Shown one piece after another: positions 48,353 to 60,660 of a stretch of 64,000 nt of DNA; positions within the stretch are counted from its first letter, which is position 1, and each line of letters begins with the position of its first letter. The stretch covers positions 5,799,782-5,863,781 of the forward strand of contig JAGYVD010000003.1 of the NCBI GenBank assembly GCA_021209875.1, given 5' to 3'. The notes under the pieces were generated by a model. The model saw only the letters and a program-made list of their open reading frames with translations, ran no database searches and was not told the origin of the DNA. The DNA comes from Rosellinia necatrix. Taxonomy: Eukaryota; Ascomycota; Sordariomycetes; Xylariales; Xylariaceae. The translations under genes and the position numbers were made by a program.

Positions 48353-48539
48353 ACTCATCATCTGAGCTCCTGTGTCTAGGCTGGATGAGGCATATGTGCC
48401 AGAGAGAGGACGGCCCAGAGCAGCAGGACGCAGTCGCTCTGGTAACCTCCTTTTTGGAAATGAATATACTGACGTGGATTGATTTTCTAGCCACTGATTA
48501 GCTGTAGTATAATGCCGCTCGCTTTTATTGCGCCTGAAT

Positions 48540-49015
48540 GTTAGTCTTTTTTAAGCTTTTCTTATGACTAGCGTTTTTTTTTTGCGTATATTATTATTTT
48601 TATAGATGTATCAAATCATATGAATTGTATGTTATTATTTATAAAATTATATTAAAAAAAAACTGAAACAAATATGTTAAAATTATTCAGTTAATAATAG
48701 TAGTTCTTTTAACATATAATTTAAATTTAAGAAAATAACAGTGAGAGGTGCACCATGGGGGTGTAAAGTGTATATTATAAAAGATGAAGAACTAGCAAAT
48801 CTAGGCTAAACTAAAGTTTTACCTAGGTGTGGGCTAGGGCCCACATACATGGGGCTAGGCCCAATTAGGTTGTGCGTGTGGCCACGGGCCACAGCACCCC
48901 AAGCGAGGGGCTTATGTAAGCGCTCCCTCTACGCGCACGTATCAAACAGCTTTTATTGGTATTTAAAATTAATAAGCTAGAATTTTTTTTTATAATTTAA
49001 TATATATTAATCAAA
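48540..49015. other. A+T-rich RIP-like patch with GC island
   Basis: Extreme A+T sequence flanks a GC-rich island at 48821-48950. This small patch resembles the large block beyond 50.9 kb and is separated from it by the nuclease-like gene, so the boundary of the mutated domain is interrupted. Confidence 0.65.
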
Positions 49016-49100
49016 ATGTTGTATTGAGTAAGGAGATATAAACAAATGGTATCTTTAAACGCCCTAAATCACTTGCCGTTAATCGATCCAGGCACTGCTC

Positions 49101-50675
49101 TTACGGTGTGTGTCCGCTTAAGCTAGGACAGGGCAATATATTCCCCATGTCTATAAGGCTTCTCTGTCGTGTGGATTGCAGTGTTGCTGTCCACCACTCG
49201 ACGCAGTGCTGATGTGCCCATTGGAACAGAACGCCAAGGGATCTGTAGAGTCGGTAACAATTTGTCAGCGTTTGTGTAGAGCCGAGCGAAACTGGACCAT
49301 AAATAACCTAGATGTAGAGTATCATCAGTATACACTACTTGAATGATATTGCGAAAAAAGTGCGGCCGGCTATTAGAGACAGTAGACATACCGCAAGGTT
49401 TTTCTCATGTACCATAAAATCGACCTCCCAAGCTGAACCAATCACCGTTAATAGGGGCAAGACAAATGCGTGGCTAGAGCTGTTCGGCTTGGGGGTGGAA
49501 GATGCAGACCGAGTGTCTGCACGAAAAGCCGTGACATCGTGTTGAAAGCGCAGTATACATCGCCCAAAGCTTGCTAGCTGGGTATTGGCCTTCTCGACAC
49601 CGGTCGCAAGACGCTTAGTCTCAACAGCAATGGCGAGCGGACGGTCAATATCGATGTCTACAAGTGGGTTGATCTGGCCTAGTTCAACCCCACTGGCATC
49701 GTGTCGTTCTTGTATATAAGTAACCATGCTGCGGTATAGGTCAGAATGGGAATCGGGTGCGATAAATATGCCATAATCAATGCGACTTTCTTGGAATTCA
49801 GGGTTCGCCCATCGCGATAATACGCTTGTTTGGGTACTAAAGAACAAAGCCCCACGTAATGGTCAGTATACCGATGTCTTCGTGATGCACATGCTATACA
49901 ATGTTCGAGGGCAGAACGGTACGTACAGATTTCGGCATGCCAACGTTGTAATCCTTTTAGTGACAAGTCGAAGCATGGGCGAGTGTACCGTCTCGTTCCA
50001 TTCAACCTCGTGGAAGACGCGCGCCCTGCTGTTGCATTCTTGAGTGTTGTCCCGGATCTCCAACAGGCGCTCCAGCTCTCTGTCCAAAGTTCGCATGTCT
50101 ACATCAGACCCTTGATCGCTTTGCAGATCGTCGAACATGTAATCCCTGATGGGCTCGCTGGGGGACCGGTATGCTTGGAGAGTGGTTCTGAGACACCCAG
50201 GTAGGATGCCCTGTTTGCTTTCGAGGTCTACCACCTGCTCTACAAGGGGCTGGATGTGGTCTGGCGCGTTGGATATGGAGCGGTACTGGATGGGTAGGTC
50301 GCGTGCGAAGCGCATGGCAAGATCCCGCTTAATGGGAGAGAGCTGTGAGCGGGAGGATTGCGACGAGCGAGAAGACCGCATAGACTGTGACGAAATCCGG
50401 GAAATAGAAACATGTTCTTGGATCGAGAAGGGCTGATTGTTGGCGTCGGAGGAGGTGTTGTCGCGCGAGGAGGAAGAGCGTCTGGTCGGGAGCAAGGTTG
50501 GCCGTGGAGTCGCGTCATTCCTTGCTTCATCGTTGTTGTTGTCGTCCTCGGGCCCCTCTCGCCGACGGCGCTTGGTTGGACTGGGCGTTCGAGGCATCGG
50601 GGAGGGCCCAATTAAGGGTGTTTGCAACGACGTACAATCGGGTAGTCCAGAAAGCCAGGCTTGTATCTCAACCAT
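49101..50675 (-). CDS. PD-(D/E)XK nuclease-like domain protein
   Basis: Three minus-strand exons, 49927-50675, 49392-49836 and 49101-49307, encode 466 residues. Introns of 90 and 84 bases have gtacgt and gtatgt donors with ttctttag and catctag acceptors. The N-terminal 190 residues are Ser/Arg/Pro-rich and disordered with a basic KRRRRE patch. The C-terminal domain has EVEWNETVHSPML, SRIDYGIFIAP (Asp about 268), RPLAIAVETKR (Glu-x-Lys about 313-316), LLTVIGSAWEVDFMV, and VIYGPVSLGST...WAHQHCVEWW after the last splice. This matches a PD-(D/E)XK-like family that is abundant and variable in filamentous fungi and often subtelomeric. The D...ExK residues are present, so catalysis is possible; the function is unknown. 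The frame is intact beside the RIP block. N-terminal ATG 50675 is preferred over later ATGs because homologous sequence starts near it. Confidence 0.8.
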
Positions 50676-50916
50676 GCCGAAGGACCTTGTGATTTAGTGC
50701 AGCACACGGTAAGCGTATGGCCGGAGCTCAATCACTACTTGCAGCTGTTGTGACAAGAGGTGTGCTAGCGGCGGTTACTAGGACGACTATCTGAATGGGG
50801 TTCGGATTTAGCTTAACGCCGATCGATAGTTAGCACAGGCACATCAAAGGTTCTGGAAACATCTCATCTGAAGAACAACATAAAAAGCTATAACCAATCC
50901 AGGAGTTGAGGATCAT

Positions 50917-50952
50917 ATCTATATATATGTATATATATATATATATATATGT
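50917..50952. repeat. (AT)n microsatellite at edge of A+T block
   Basis: Interrupted AT dinucleotide run, marking the start of the shift from gene-bearing sequence to the A+T block. Confidence 0.85.
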
Positions 50953-52429
50953 TTGTATGCATATGCTGTTGTCTAAATTCCTAGATAGGGATGATAGACC
51001 GAACAAGTTATAAGTGTTATCTCTTCTGGTTGTATATATAAACTATGATTAACATCATCCTATATTATAGAATGTTAAGGTTAGAATAAGGAATAATGTT
51101 GTATTAGTAATGGAGCTATTTTTTAAGCTAGGGTGAAAAGTGGATTAGTCTTAGGTCTTAGGTGTACAGACTATTTTATATACGGCTGAGTGTTTTGTTG
51201 CGAGCACTACCGGGAGAAAATTTTTATTATTTTTCTGGGATAATAGATATGTTTTTTTTTATTTAATTAATATTAAAGCTTAAATTTATATAATAGGTTT
51301 TTAAAAATTTTTATTTTTCTTAAGCTGTTTTTTATTATTTTTATAATTATAATTTAATTATTTAATAATTTTTAATTTTTAATATATAAATAAAATTTTT
51401 TATAATTTAAAAATTATTTAATGAAAACAATCTATATATTTTTATTTATTTTTAAAGGTTTAAATTGTTAGTTTTAAAAATTTTTTAGAGTTTTTTTAAT
51501 TAAAAATAATGTTATTTTTAAATTATAGTTTTTAAATTTTTTTTCATTTTTAAATTTAGTTTTATATAATTAATAATTTAAAGCTTTATATTTAATATTT
51601 TTAATATAATTTTTACATTTTATTAAATTTATTAAAGTTTTTTTATTTTATTAAATTTTTTTTAAAACTTTTGAAATTTTAATTATTTTTAACTAGCTAG
51701 TTATTTTTTTATTTTATTAAACATTTTTATAAAAAATTTTAAATGTTTATTTTTATTTTTATTATAATTAATTTCTTAATTTTAATTTATAATAAATTAT
51801 TAAATATTATATTATTATTAATGCTATTTATATTTATAATTTTATTAATAAAAAATAATTAATATTTTTAATTAAATTATTTTATAAAAATCAAAGTTTT
51901 TATATATTTTTATAAGATTTATTAAAATTATTAAATATAATAATAATTATTTATATTTTTTAAAAAAGTTTTATTTATAATAATCTTTTAAAACTTTTTA
52001 TAGTTTTTTAAGCTTATTTTTAATTAGTTTTTAATAAGCGGTTTTAGTTTTTATTATAAAAAATATTATATTATTAAAAATAATTAAAATTTAAATTTTT
52101 TTGTATTTTTATATAATAAATTTTATTTTACAGAAAAAATATAAAATTGTTTATTTTTATCTTATTTAGTTTTTATTTTTATTAAATAATTAATTACATT
52201 TTTATTAAATTTTTTAATTTAATATATTAATCAGTTTTATAATTTTAAAATAAAATTATTATATTATTTTATATAATTATATATATAATTTTATAGCGGA
52301 AATCTTTTATAATATTTTTAAAATTATATAATTATATTCAAATAGTTATAGCTTTTATATAAGCTATAAAAATTATATTAAATTAAATAATTAATATATT
52401 TTATAAATTTAATATATATATTTTTGATA

Positions 52430-52620
52430 GAGTCCCCGAAGGGGCCCGTATCAATTGAGCCACTGGCTCGTGTATTGTTAGATTAGATAAGCTAAAGATA
52501 GGTTGCACAGGCTACGGCTGGCAACAGGTGGCCCACAGCCACCCCTGCAGGGGCTAAATCTAGTCTTACTGTTGCACCAGTCGCAAATAAGAAGTTAAGG
52601 CTCCAGCAATAAGTGATGTA
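52430..52620. other. GC island 1 in the A+T block
   Basis: A GC-rich segment contains a CCCC-GAA-GGGG hairpin (52434-52444) and a perfect 12-base palindrome CCCCTGCAGGGG (52542-52553). No coding frame is evident. Confidence 0.6.
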
Positions 52621-55082
52621 TTATATAAAAATCTATAGATAAAAAAAAAAAGAGTAAGTGGAAGGAATTAGCTTATTAAAATTCTGGCTAAGTGCAGGTG
52701 TAAAATAGGTCTAGTTTATATGCTATAGCTGGTTTATATATATTAGTTAGCAATAAATATATAAATATTTTGCGCAGGCTATATATGCTATAAAAAAAAC
52801 TAGTTATTTATAATTATTTTTTTTTAAAAAAATAGCTTGTTTATAAAACATATTTAAGTTTTAAACTTGCGATTTTTATATAATATTTTTAATAAAAAAA
52901 TTGTTTGAAATATTTATTTATATAATATTTTTAAGCTTTTATATTATTAAGTTATTATATAAGTTTTTTATATTATATTCTTTTTATATTTATTTTATTA
53001 TATTTTTTATATAGCTTTATGATTATTTTTATATATTATATTAAACTTGTTTTTTTATAGCTTATAATTAATTATTTTATTTTATTAAAAGTTCTGCTGT
53101 TTTTAAATTTATATTATAAATTTTTTTAATAATTTTATATTATTTTTAAAGTTTTTACTAAATATTATTTATTATTAATATTTTAATTTTTTAATTAATT
53201 TAATATTATAGTTTTTATATTATATTTTTCAAGCTTTAATTTTTTTATAATAGATTTTTTTTTATAGTTTAATTAGTTTTTGTTTAAGGTTTTAGTTTTT
53301 GTTTTAATTATAAATTATTTAAATATAATTATAATTAGTTAATATAATATTAATTTATTAATTTTTAATTAAATAATATTTTTAAAATAAATATATTTTT
53401 ATTTTTATTAATTATTTTAAACTTTTATAATATTATAAAATAGTTTAGTTTATTAAATAAACGGTTTATTTTTATAATTATTTTTTTAATATTAATATAT
53501 AGTTTTTATATTAAAATTAAAATCTTATTATTTATATTTGAGTTTATTTTAAATGTTTTTAATAAAGTTTATAAAATAAATTATTTTTAATATTTTATTT
53601 TATGTTTTTGTTTTAACCGTTTTTTTTAATTAATAATTTTTTAGTTTTTTATAACTGTTTTATTTTTTGGTTAAAATTATAAAATATTAAAAATTTTATT
53701 TTTATTTTATATAATAATAATTTTAAAACTTATAAAATAATAATATTTAAATATAGTTTGTTATTAATATTTGTTTTAATTAATTGTTTTAATAATAACT
53801 AATATAAAGTTTTAATAATTAATTAAAATATTTATTTATTATTTCTGCTTATTAAACGGTTTTATAATGTTTTATAAAAGCTAATATATATTTTATATTT
53901 ATCAATTTATATAATTTATTAATAAAAGCTAAAATAAATTATAGTTTTTATTTAATATTATAATTATAAATATATTAAATATTTTAAATAAGCTTTTATA
54001 ATATATTTTTGCTATATGAATTATTATACTTTATATTATATAAAAATTGTTTATATATTTTTTAAACAGTTTATTATAACTAATACGTTATAATATGTAT
54101 ATTTATTTTTAAACATTTATTTAAAAGTTATTATTAAATATTGCTATATAAAATTTAAAATTAATAATAGTTTTAAAAACTTTAAAGTTTTATTATAAAA
54201 TATTTTTATTAGTTAATAGTTTATATAGTTTATTATATATATATTATAATTATTAATTAATTTAAATTATTAATATTTTTTATTATTAGTTTTTAGTTTT
54301 ATATTTATTTAAATAAGCTGTAAGCATATCATTATAAATTTTTAAATAAGCTTAGTTTTTAAATAAAAATAATTAAAACCTACTAGCTTTTTATATATTA
54401 TTATTAATTTATTTTTAAATTATTAAAAGTTATTATTTTTTATTTTTTAGTTTCTTATTAATAGATTTTTATTTTAAAATGTTTTTAGTTTTTTTTAATA
54501 TTTTATTAACTAATTAAAAACTAGTTAATTTTAACTTTTTTTGAAGCTAATATACAAATTTAACATTTTTTATTTATAAAAATATTAGTTTTATTTTATT
54601 AATAATAAATTAAGAAATCGTTAAATATTTTTATATTTTCTTTTTAACTTTTATATTATTAAATCTTTTTATTTATATAATAAAGCGTTAGCTTCTATGT
54701 TTTTTCTTAAAACAGAAAATAATTAAAAATTATATTTCAAAAATAATTTAGTTTATTTAGCTTGTTTTAAATTTAAATATTATTTTATATTAAAATATTT
54801 TAATATTTAATAGTTTATAATAATAAAAAGTTTTTTTAATTATTTATTAATTCTAGCTTTTATTTTTTAACGTTATAATTATAGCTAATATTTTTTATTA
54901 AAAATATTATAGTTTAATTCAGCATTATATAACATTTTTAAAAATAAGCTATAAAATATTATTTGTTTTTATATAGCTATAATAATATTTTTGCTATAAT
55001 TTTATTAAATAAATTAGTTCTAATATTTATAAGCAGCTTATATTAATAATATTTCAATAAAAAAGCTGTTATTAAAGTTTTT

Positions 55083-55260
55083 TGTCACGACCCAGAGATA
55101 ACCTGGTCTGCTCACCTCTTGATAAAACAACCTACCCTGCAAGACTTACCCTGTATATAAGTGCTGGCAGCACCGGTTAATATATATACCTGCTAAAGCT
55201 ATTTATTATACTTCTGTTTAACCGGTTATTTATTATATTTATTTTATTGCACCGCTAGGT
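55083..55260. mobile_element. Possible LTR fragment (GC island 2)
   Basis: An abrupt GC island starts TGTCACGACCC, a word that resembles the 5' ends of many fungal LTR retrotransposons (TG start, TGTCACGAC). A matching CA end and target duplication could not be found because the right side merges into A+T sequence. The call rests on the terminus alone. Confidence 0.35.
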
Positions 55261-57911
55261 ATTACGCTAACAAAACCTTATTTATCTGTATTTATTAACT
55301 ATATTAATAAACAATAAGCAAACAAACTTCATATAAACCAACTATAATAAATATAATAAACTTATAATTTTATACCGCTACAGCTGCAGCAAAAAGCTAG
55401 TATAAATTATTAGCTTTTTATCCAGCTTTTACTTGTTTTTTTTTTTTATATTTCAAAATCTTTATTTATAACATTAACATAAAAGCTTTTATGTTTTAAC
55501 TACTAATTATAACACTATTTCAAAATTATTATTTTATTGTTAAATAATTAATAAATTAAAAAACTTATTTTATTTTTTTTTTGCTGTAATTAATAATAAA
55601 TAAATTAATTAACTTTAAATATAAAAATTTAAAGCATTAGATTATAAATAAAAAATAACATATATAATAATTTTTATGTTTTATTAAATTATTTGCTATT
55701 TTTTAATTAAAATAACAAAAACTATTTTTTTATTAAACTTAAACTATAAAAATTAATATTTTTAAACAATAATAAAATATAGTTGTTTAAAATAAAAACT
55801 GTTAAACAATTTTTAATTATTATTTAAGCTATAAAAATGAAATTAATTATTTAAATAAATAATTTAACTAAAGTATTTATAGAATTAAAAATTAATTATA
55901 ATTAATACTTTTAAAAGCATATAGTTCTAACTTATTAAATAAGCGGCTTGGTTTAAATTTGTTTTTTTAACAGAATTAATTTAAACTATAAAAATAAAAT
56001 AAAAACTAAGCCTTAACTTTAAAAATTTTTACTAGTAAATAAAACAAATTTCATACTTAGTTTTAAACTATAGCCAATAAATTTAAAAAATAATATAATT
56101 TTTGTATTTAAAAAACTATATAAAATATTTATTTAATATTATAAAAATAACGTTAAAAAATCTTAAAAATATAATATAGTTTAACTGGCTGTTTATTTTT
56201 AAATACAGCAGAAATAATTTAAGTTTTAATTATTTATTATTATAATTTAGATTAAAAATCTTATATTAAAAAAAACTTAAAAGTTTTTATTTTTATAATA
56301 GTAAAATTTTAACGATTTTTTAACTAAATTTTAATTTTTAATTTAAAAACAGAAATTTTAGCAAATATTTATAAAATAATTTTACAAAAGCATATTTTTT
56401 AAACTTTAATTATTTATTATTATTTTAAGCTAAAGATTTTTATATTTTATATAAAAATTTTATAAAACAGTAGCTATAGCAGTTTTTTAGCTTAAAAATT
56501 TATTAAAAACATTAGCTTTTTATAAAAATAATTTAATTTAGCTTTAAAAATTTTTATGATTTATTTAAACAAAAAATAATTTTTTTAAAAAAATTAAAAC
56601 ATATATAAAAAAATATTTGATTTAAATATAATATTTATAGTTATATAAACTAAAATTGCTTTTAAAAATATTAAATAAAATAAATTATATTAAAAAACTT
56701 ATTTTGAAAAAATTATTTTAACTTAAGTTATTTTTAAGATTATTATTATTAATAGTTTTAATTTAAAAATAAATAAAGCTTTTAAAGCTTTTCAAATAAT
56801 TTAACTATTTATTTTAATTAAAGTTTATAGCTTTAAAAATTTAATATTATTTTTATTAAAAATCTAAATTTAAATAAACGAAATAAATATAAAAACTTTA
56901 GCATTATATAATATTAAAACATAATTATTTTTAATAATAAATATAAAATTTGCTACTTAAGTTTAAAAATAACTAAAAGCTGAAATTAAAAAAAAACCGT
57001 TAATTTTTGTAAACTATTGCAAATAAATCGCTAAACAAGCTAACTATAAACTAAAAACTATTTTAAAATTAATAACTAATAATTTAAGAATAAAACTTTT
57101 AAATAATTAATTTTTAAAACAAAGTAATAATTAGTTTATAATAAATAAAAAATAAAAACTTTATTTAAATTATATAAATAATTTAATTATTTAGCTTAAA
57201 ACTATAAAAACTATAGCTAAATATTTATTAGCTATTATTTAATTTTAAAATTCTTTTTAGCTTTTTTTTTTTAAAACAACATTAAAAAAAATAAAAAATT
57301 AAACAAATATATTACAAAATTAAAATTTTAAAACCATTTAATAATTAACAGCTAAAAAATAAAGCTGTAGTTAAAACTATTTTATAGCAAATTTAAAATA
57401 ATTTAAAACAAAAATATTAAAAAAATATAAACTCTTTAATATATTTATATTAATAAAAAAACTTATTTATTTATATTATAAAATTATTTGTTTAAAATAA
57501 CTTTTATTAAAATAATATATTTAAATAAATCTGTTTAAACTAAGCTTTTATAAAAATAAAAATAAAAACTAATATTTTTTTTAAAAATAAAAACTTTAAA
57601 TATATTAAAAAATCTATAAACTAATATTTTTAAAACTAGCTTATTTAAAAACTTTTTTTAAAAAAAAAAAAAATTTTTTAAGCCAGTTAAACTATAATGT
57701 TATATAAAAACTAATAAATAACTTGCCGGCAGCTAAACTTTAAAATATATAATACTAATATAATATTTATTTTTTAAACAAAAAATTATTAATTAATTTT
57801 TATAATAAATTGCTCTTTGCTTTCGGGTTAGGGTTGCCACTGTTGTTGGCTGTTGACTTAGTCAAAATTTTGCTGATTTTCTGCCATACAAAAAAGCCCG
57901 GCCAATTAAAA

Positions 57912-58318
57912 GCCTAGGTTGCGTGTCGCTATCCCTGCTAGTTGCAGACCCGCAGGGCTGCACCCAATAAAAACAGCCGGTTACGTGTCGCTATCCCTGC
58001 CAGTAACAGGCCCGCAGCGCTGCACCCAATAAAAACAGCCGGTTACGTGTCGCTATCCCTGCCAGTTACCCACCTGCAGGACTGCACCCAATAAAAACAG
58101 CCGGTTACGTGTCGCTATCCCTGCCAGTTACCCACCTGCAGGACTGCACCCAATAAAAACAGCCGGTTACATATTAGTGTCCCTGCTAGTCAGACCCACA
58201 GGCATGCACCCAATAAAAACAGCTGGTAACATGTTAATATCTCAAATAGCCACAGACCTGTAGAAATACAGCTTATTAAAACAGCCAGTTATATGTTGTT
58301 ATTACTGCTAGTTAAAAA
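57912..58318. repeat. 62-bp subtelomeric tandem array
   Basis: About six and a half tandem units of 60-63 bases, each beginning near GCCGGTTACGTGTCGCTATC and ending in CACCCAATAAAAACA. Unit starts are at about 57912, 57976, 58038, 58100, 58162, 58222 and 58284. The units starting at 57976, 58038 and 58100 are nearly identical and GC-rich; the last three progressively lose C and G toward the telomere. Units have no constant-repeat and variable-spacer pattern, so this is not CRISPR. Confidence 0.93.
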
Positions 58319-58325
58319 CTACTAT

Positions 58326-58715
58326 TAATATATTAATTAAATAAATTAAATAAATTAAATAAATTCAATAAATTAAATAAATTAAATAAATTAAATAAAT
58401 TCAATAAATTAAATAAATTAAATAAATTCAATAAATTAAATAAATTAAATAAATTTAATAAATTAAATAAATTAAATAAATTAAATAAATTAAATAAATT
58501 AAATAAATTCAATAAATTAAATAAATTAAATAAATTAAATAAATTTAATAAATTCAATAAATTCAATAAATTCAATAAATTCAATAAATGCAATAAATTC
58601 AATAAATACAATAATTTAAATAAATTCGATAAATTCAATAAATGAAATAAATTTAATAAATGCAATAAATTCAATAAATTCAGTAAATTTAATAAATTAA
58701 ATAAAAATAACAAAT
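58326..58715. repeat. 9-bp A/T minisatellite (AAATTAAAT)
   Basis: About 43 units of AAATT(A/C/T)AAT. Because the period is a multiple of three and the unit has no minus-strand stop, it opens a 126-codon minus-strand frame of Leu-Asn-Leu/Phe repeats, which I regard as an artefact. Confidence 0.93.
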
Positions 58716-60229
58716 TTATTAAATTTAATTAAAAACAAGAAAAATATCTAGGAAAAATTAAAAAATTAAATAAAGAATATAAATTAAATAAAAGTATGAA
58801 TTAATTTTATTAGCTTAAAAACTAAACATAAAATATAAAAATAAAGCTGATTAAAGCAACAAAAAATCTAATAAATTATATATTTTATTTAAATTAAATT
58901 AATTTTTTAAATATACTAATATATTTTATTTAAAAATCAAAAATTTATTACTTTTTAAATAATTATAATAAATTATATTAAAAAACAATATAATATATAA
59001 AGATTAAATAAATATATAAATATATAAATTTAATATTTATAAAAATTTAAAATATAATAATGTAAATATATTAATATTAAAAATAATATTTTAATGTTAA
59101 TAAAACTTTATAATTATAAATATAAATATAAAAAACATGTAATAATAATTTTTATTTTATAAATAAAAAAATATTTAAAATTAATTAAAATTATATTATA
59201 ATTATATTAATATTAATATTATTTAAATAATAAATAACAAATTTTATTATATTTATAATTAAAATATTTAAATATATTTAAATATATCATATTATTAATA
59301 TTTACTTTTTAACTAATATTAACTTGTTTGTTTATTATTTTAAATTTTTATTTTATTATAATAAATGTTTACAAAAACATTTTTATTTAATTTTATTAAT
59401 TATATAATAACGCTTTTATCTTTAGTTTTATTATTTTAATTATTTTTAACAAAAAACACACTTTTATATATAAACTATTAAAAACAAATTTTTTAAAAAT
59501 ATATAAAAAGTCTGGTTAAAAATATAAAGCTATAAATAGCTATATTTATAATATATTAGTTTATATTATAATAATATATATATATTAATAATAAAAATAA
59601 TAGAATTTTAAACGTAGTTTTAAAATTTTATTTATTAATATAAATAAGAAGGCCTAGCTTAATTAAGTTTAGCTTAAAATAGCTTGTGCTACTTTATTTA
59701 ATTTTATAATAAAACAACTAGCAGTAGTACGTTTAGTATTTTTGTTTATTTTAATAATATATATAAATATTTATATTATTAAAATATTAAATTTATAATT
59801 ATATTTTAAAATTTATAAAATAAAACTATTACTTATTATATTTTTAATAATTTAATTTATAATATATTTATTTTTAATAAAAATTAAAAGTTTAACAATA
59901 AATTATAAATTATATAAAGAATATATAAAAAAAAGTTTAGTTTATTAAATTTTTAATTTAAAATAAATATATAAAATAAGTTTAATTTATATAAATAATA
60001 ATAAAAAACTAATTATTTTTAGTTATTTATATAATAATATTTTATATATATTAATAATAATTATTATAAAATTTTATATATAAGTTTTAAATTTTAATAA
60101 TTAATATAAATAAATAAATAAGTTTAGCTTAAATAACTTGTATTTTTTATTTAATTTTATAATAAAATAATAAATAATATTAAATATAATATTTTTTTTA
60201 TAATATAAACCGTTAAAAAATGTTTAAAA

Positions 60230-60660
60230 AACCTGCTTTAGGCTAAGCTCGGCCGGTTAAGCTAGGCCTGCAGGGCCTGGCCAGGCTTGCAATAGATTAG
60301 ATAAAAGTAGCCGACTAGCTATTTTTAGCTAGGTTTAAAGTTGCTAGCATAGCTAGTTTTTTTTTTTATTTATAATTTGCTATTTTTATTAAATTTGTAA
60401 TAGCTGCAATAACGGCAGTTGGAACGATGCCCAATTATACCTATGTATTAGGAAGAAAAACTAAGGTTGAAGAAAAAAGAAAACTATATACAGGGCCGAC
60501 GGCCGGAATTCCTACTTGTATATATTACTAGTTATTTACTACGTGACTGGCCTACTTACTATATTTACTATTCTACACCTGTACCTGCTTAGCTAGGTGG
60601 CTAATCAGGGATCGACTGGCCAGCCAGCCAATCAGAGATCGCTATTATAGCTGTAGGCTA
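60230..60660. other. GC island 4 in the A+T block
   Basis: A GC-richer segment with an AGGCCTGCAGGGCCT near-palindrome (60264-60278) and two AATCAG(G/A)GATCG copies near 60603-60645. It may be the surviving end of a mobile element; no termini were identified. Confidence 0.5.

Larger units (their letters stand above)
47987..49100. other. Interval with solo LTR and A+T patch
   Basis: No gene. It contains the solo LTR (48141-48347), a RIP-like A+T patch (about 48540-49015) and a GC island with hairpins inside that patch. Confidence 0.6.

Noticed and set aside
57912..58318. CRISPR-like look of the 62-bp array
   Set aside because: Whole units repeat without a constant-repeat/variable-spacer pattern, in a eukaryotic subtelomere.
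58333..58713. 126-codon minus-strand frame of Leu/Asn/Phe repeats
   Set aside because: It is a by-product of the 9-bp A/T minisatellite, whose unit contains no stop on that strand.
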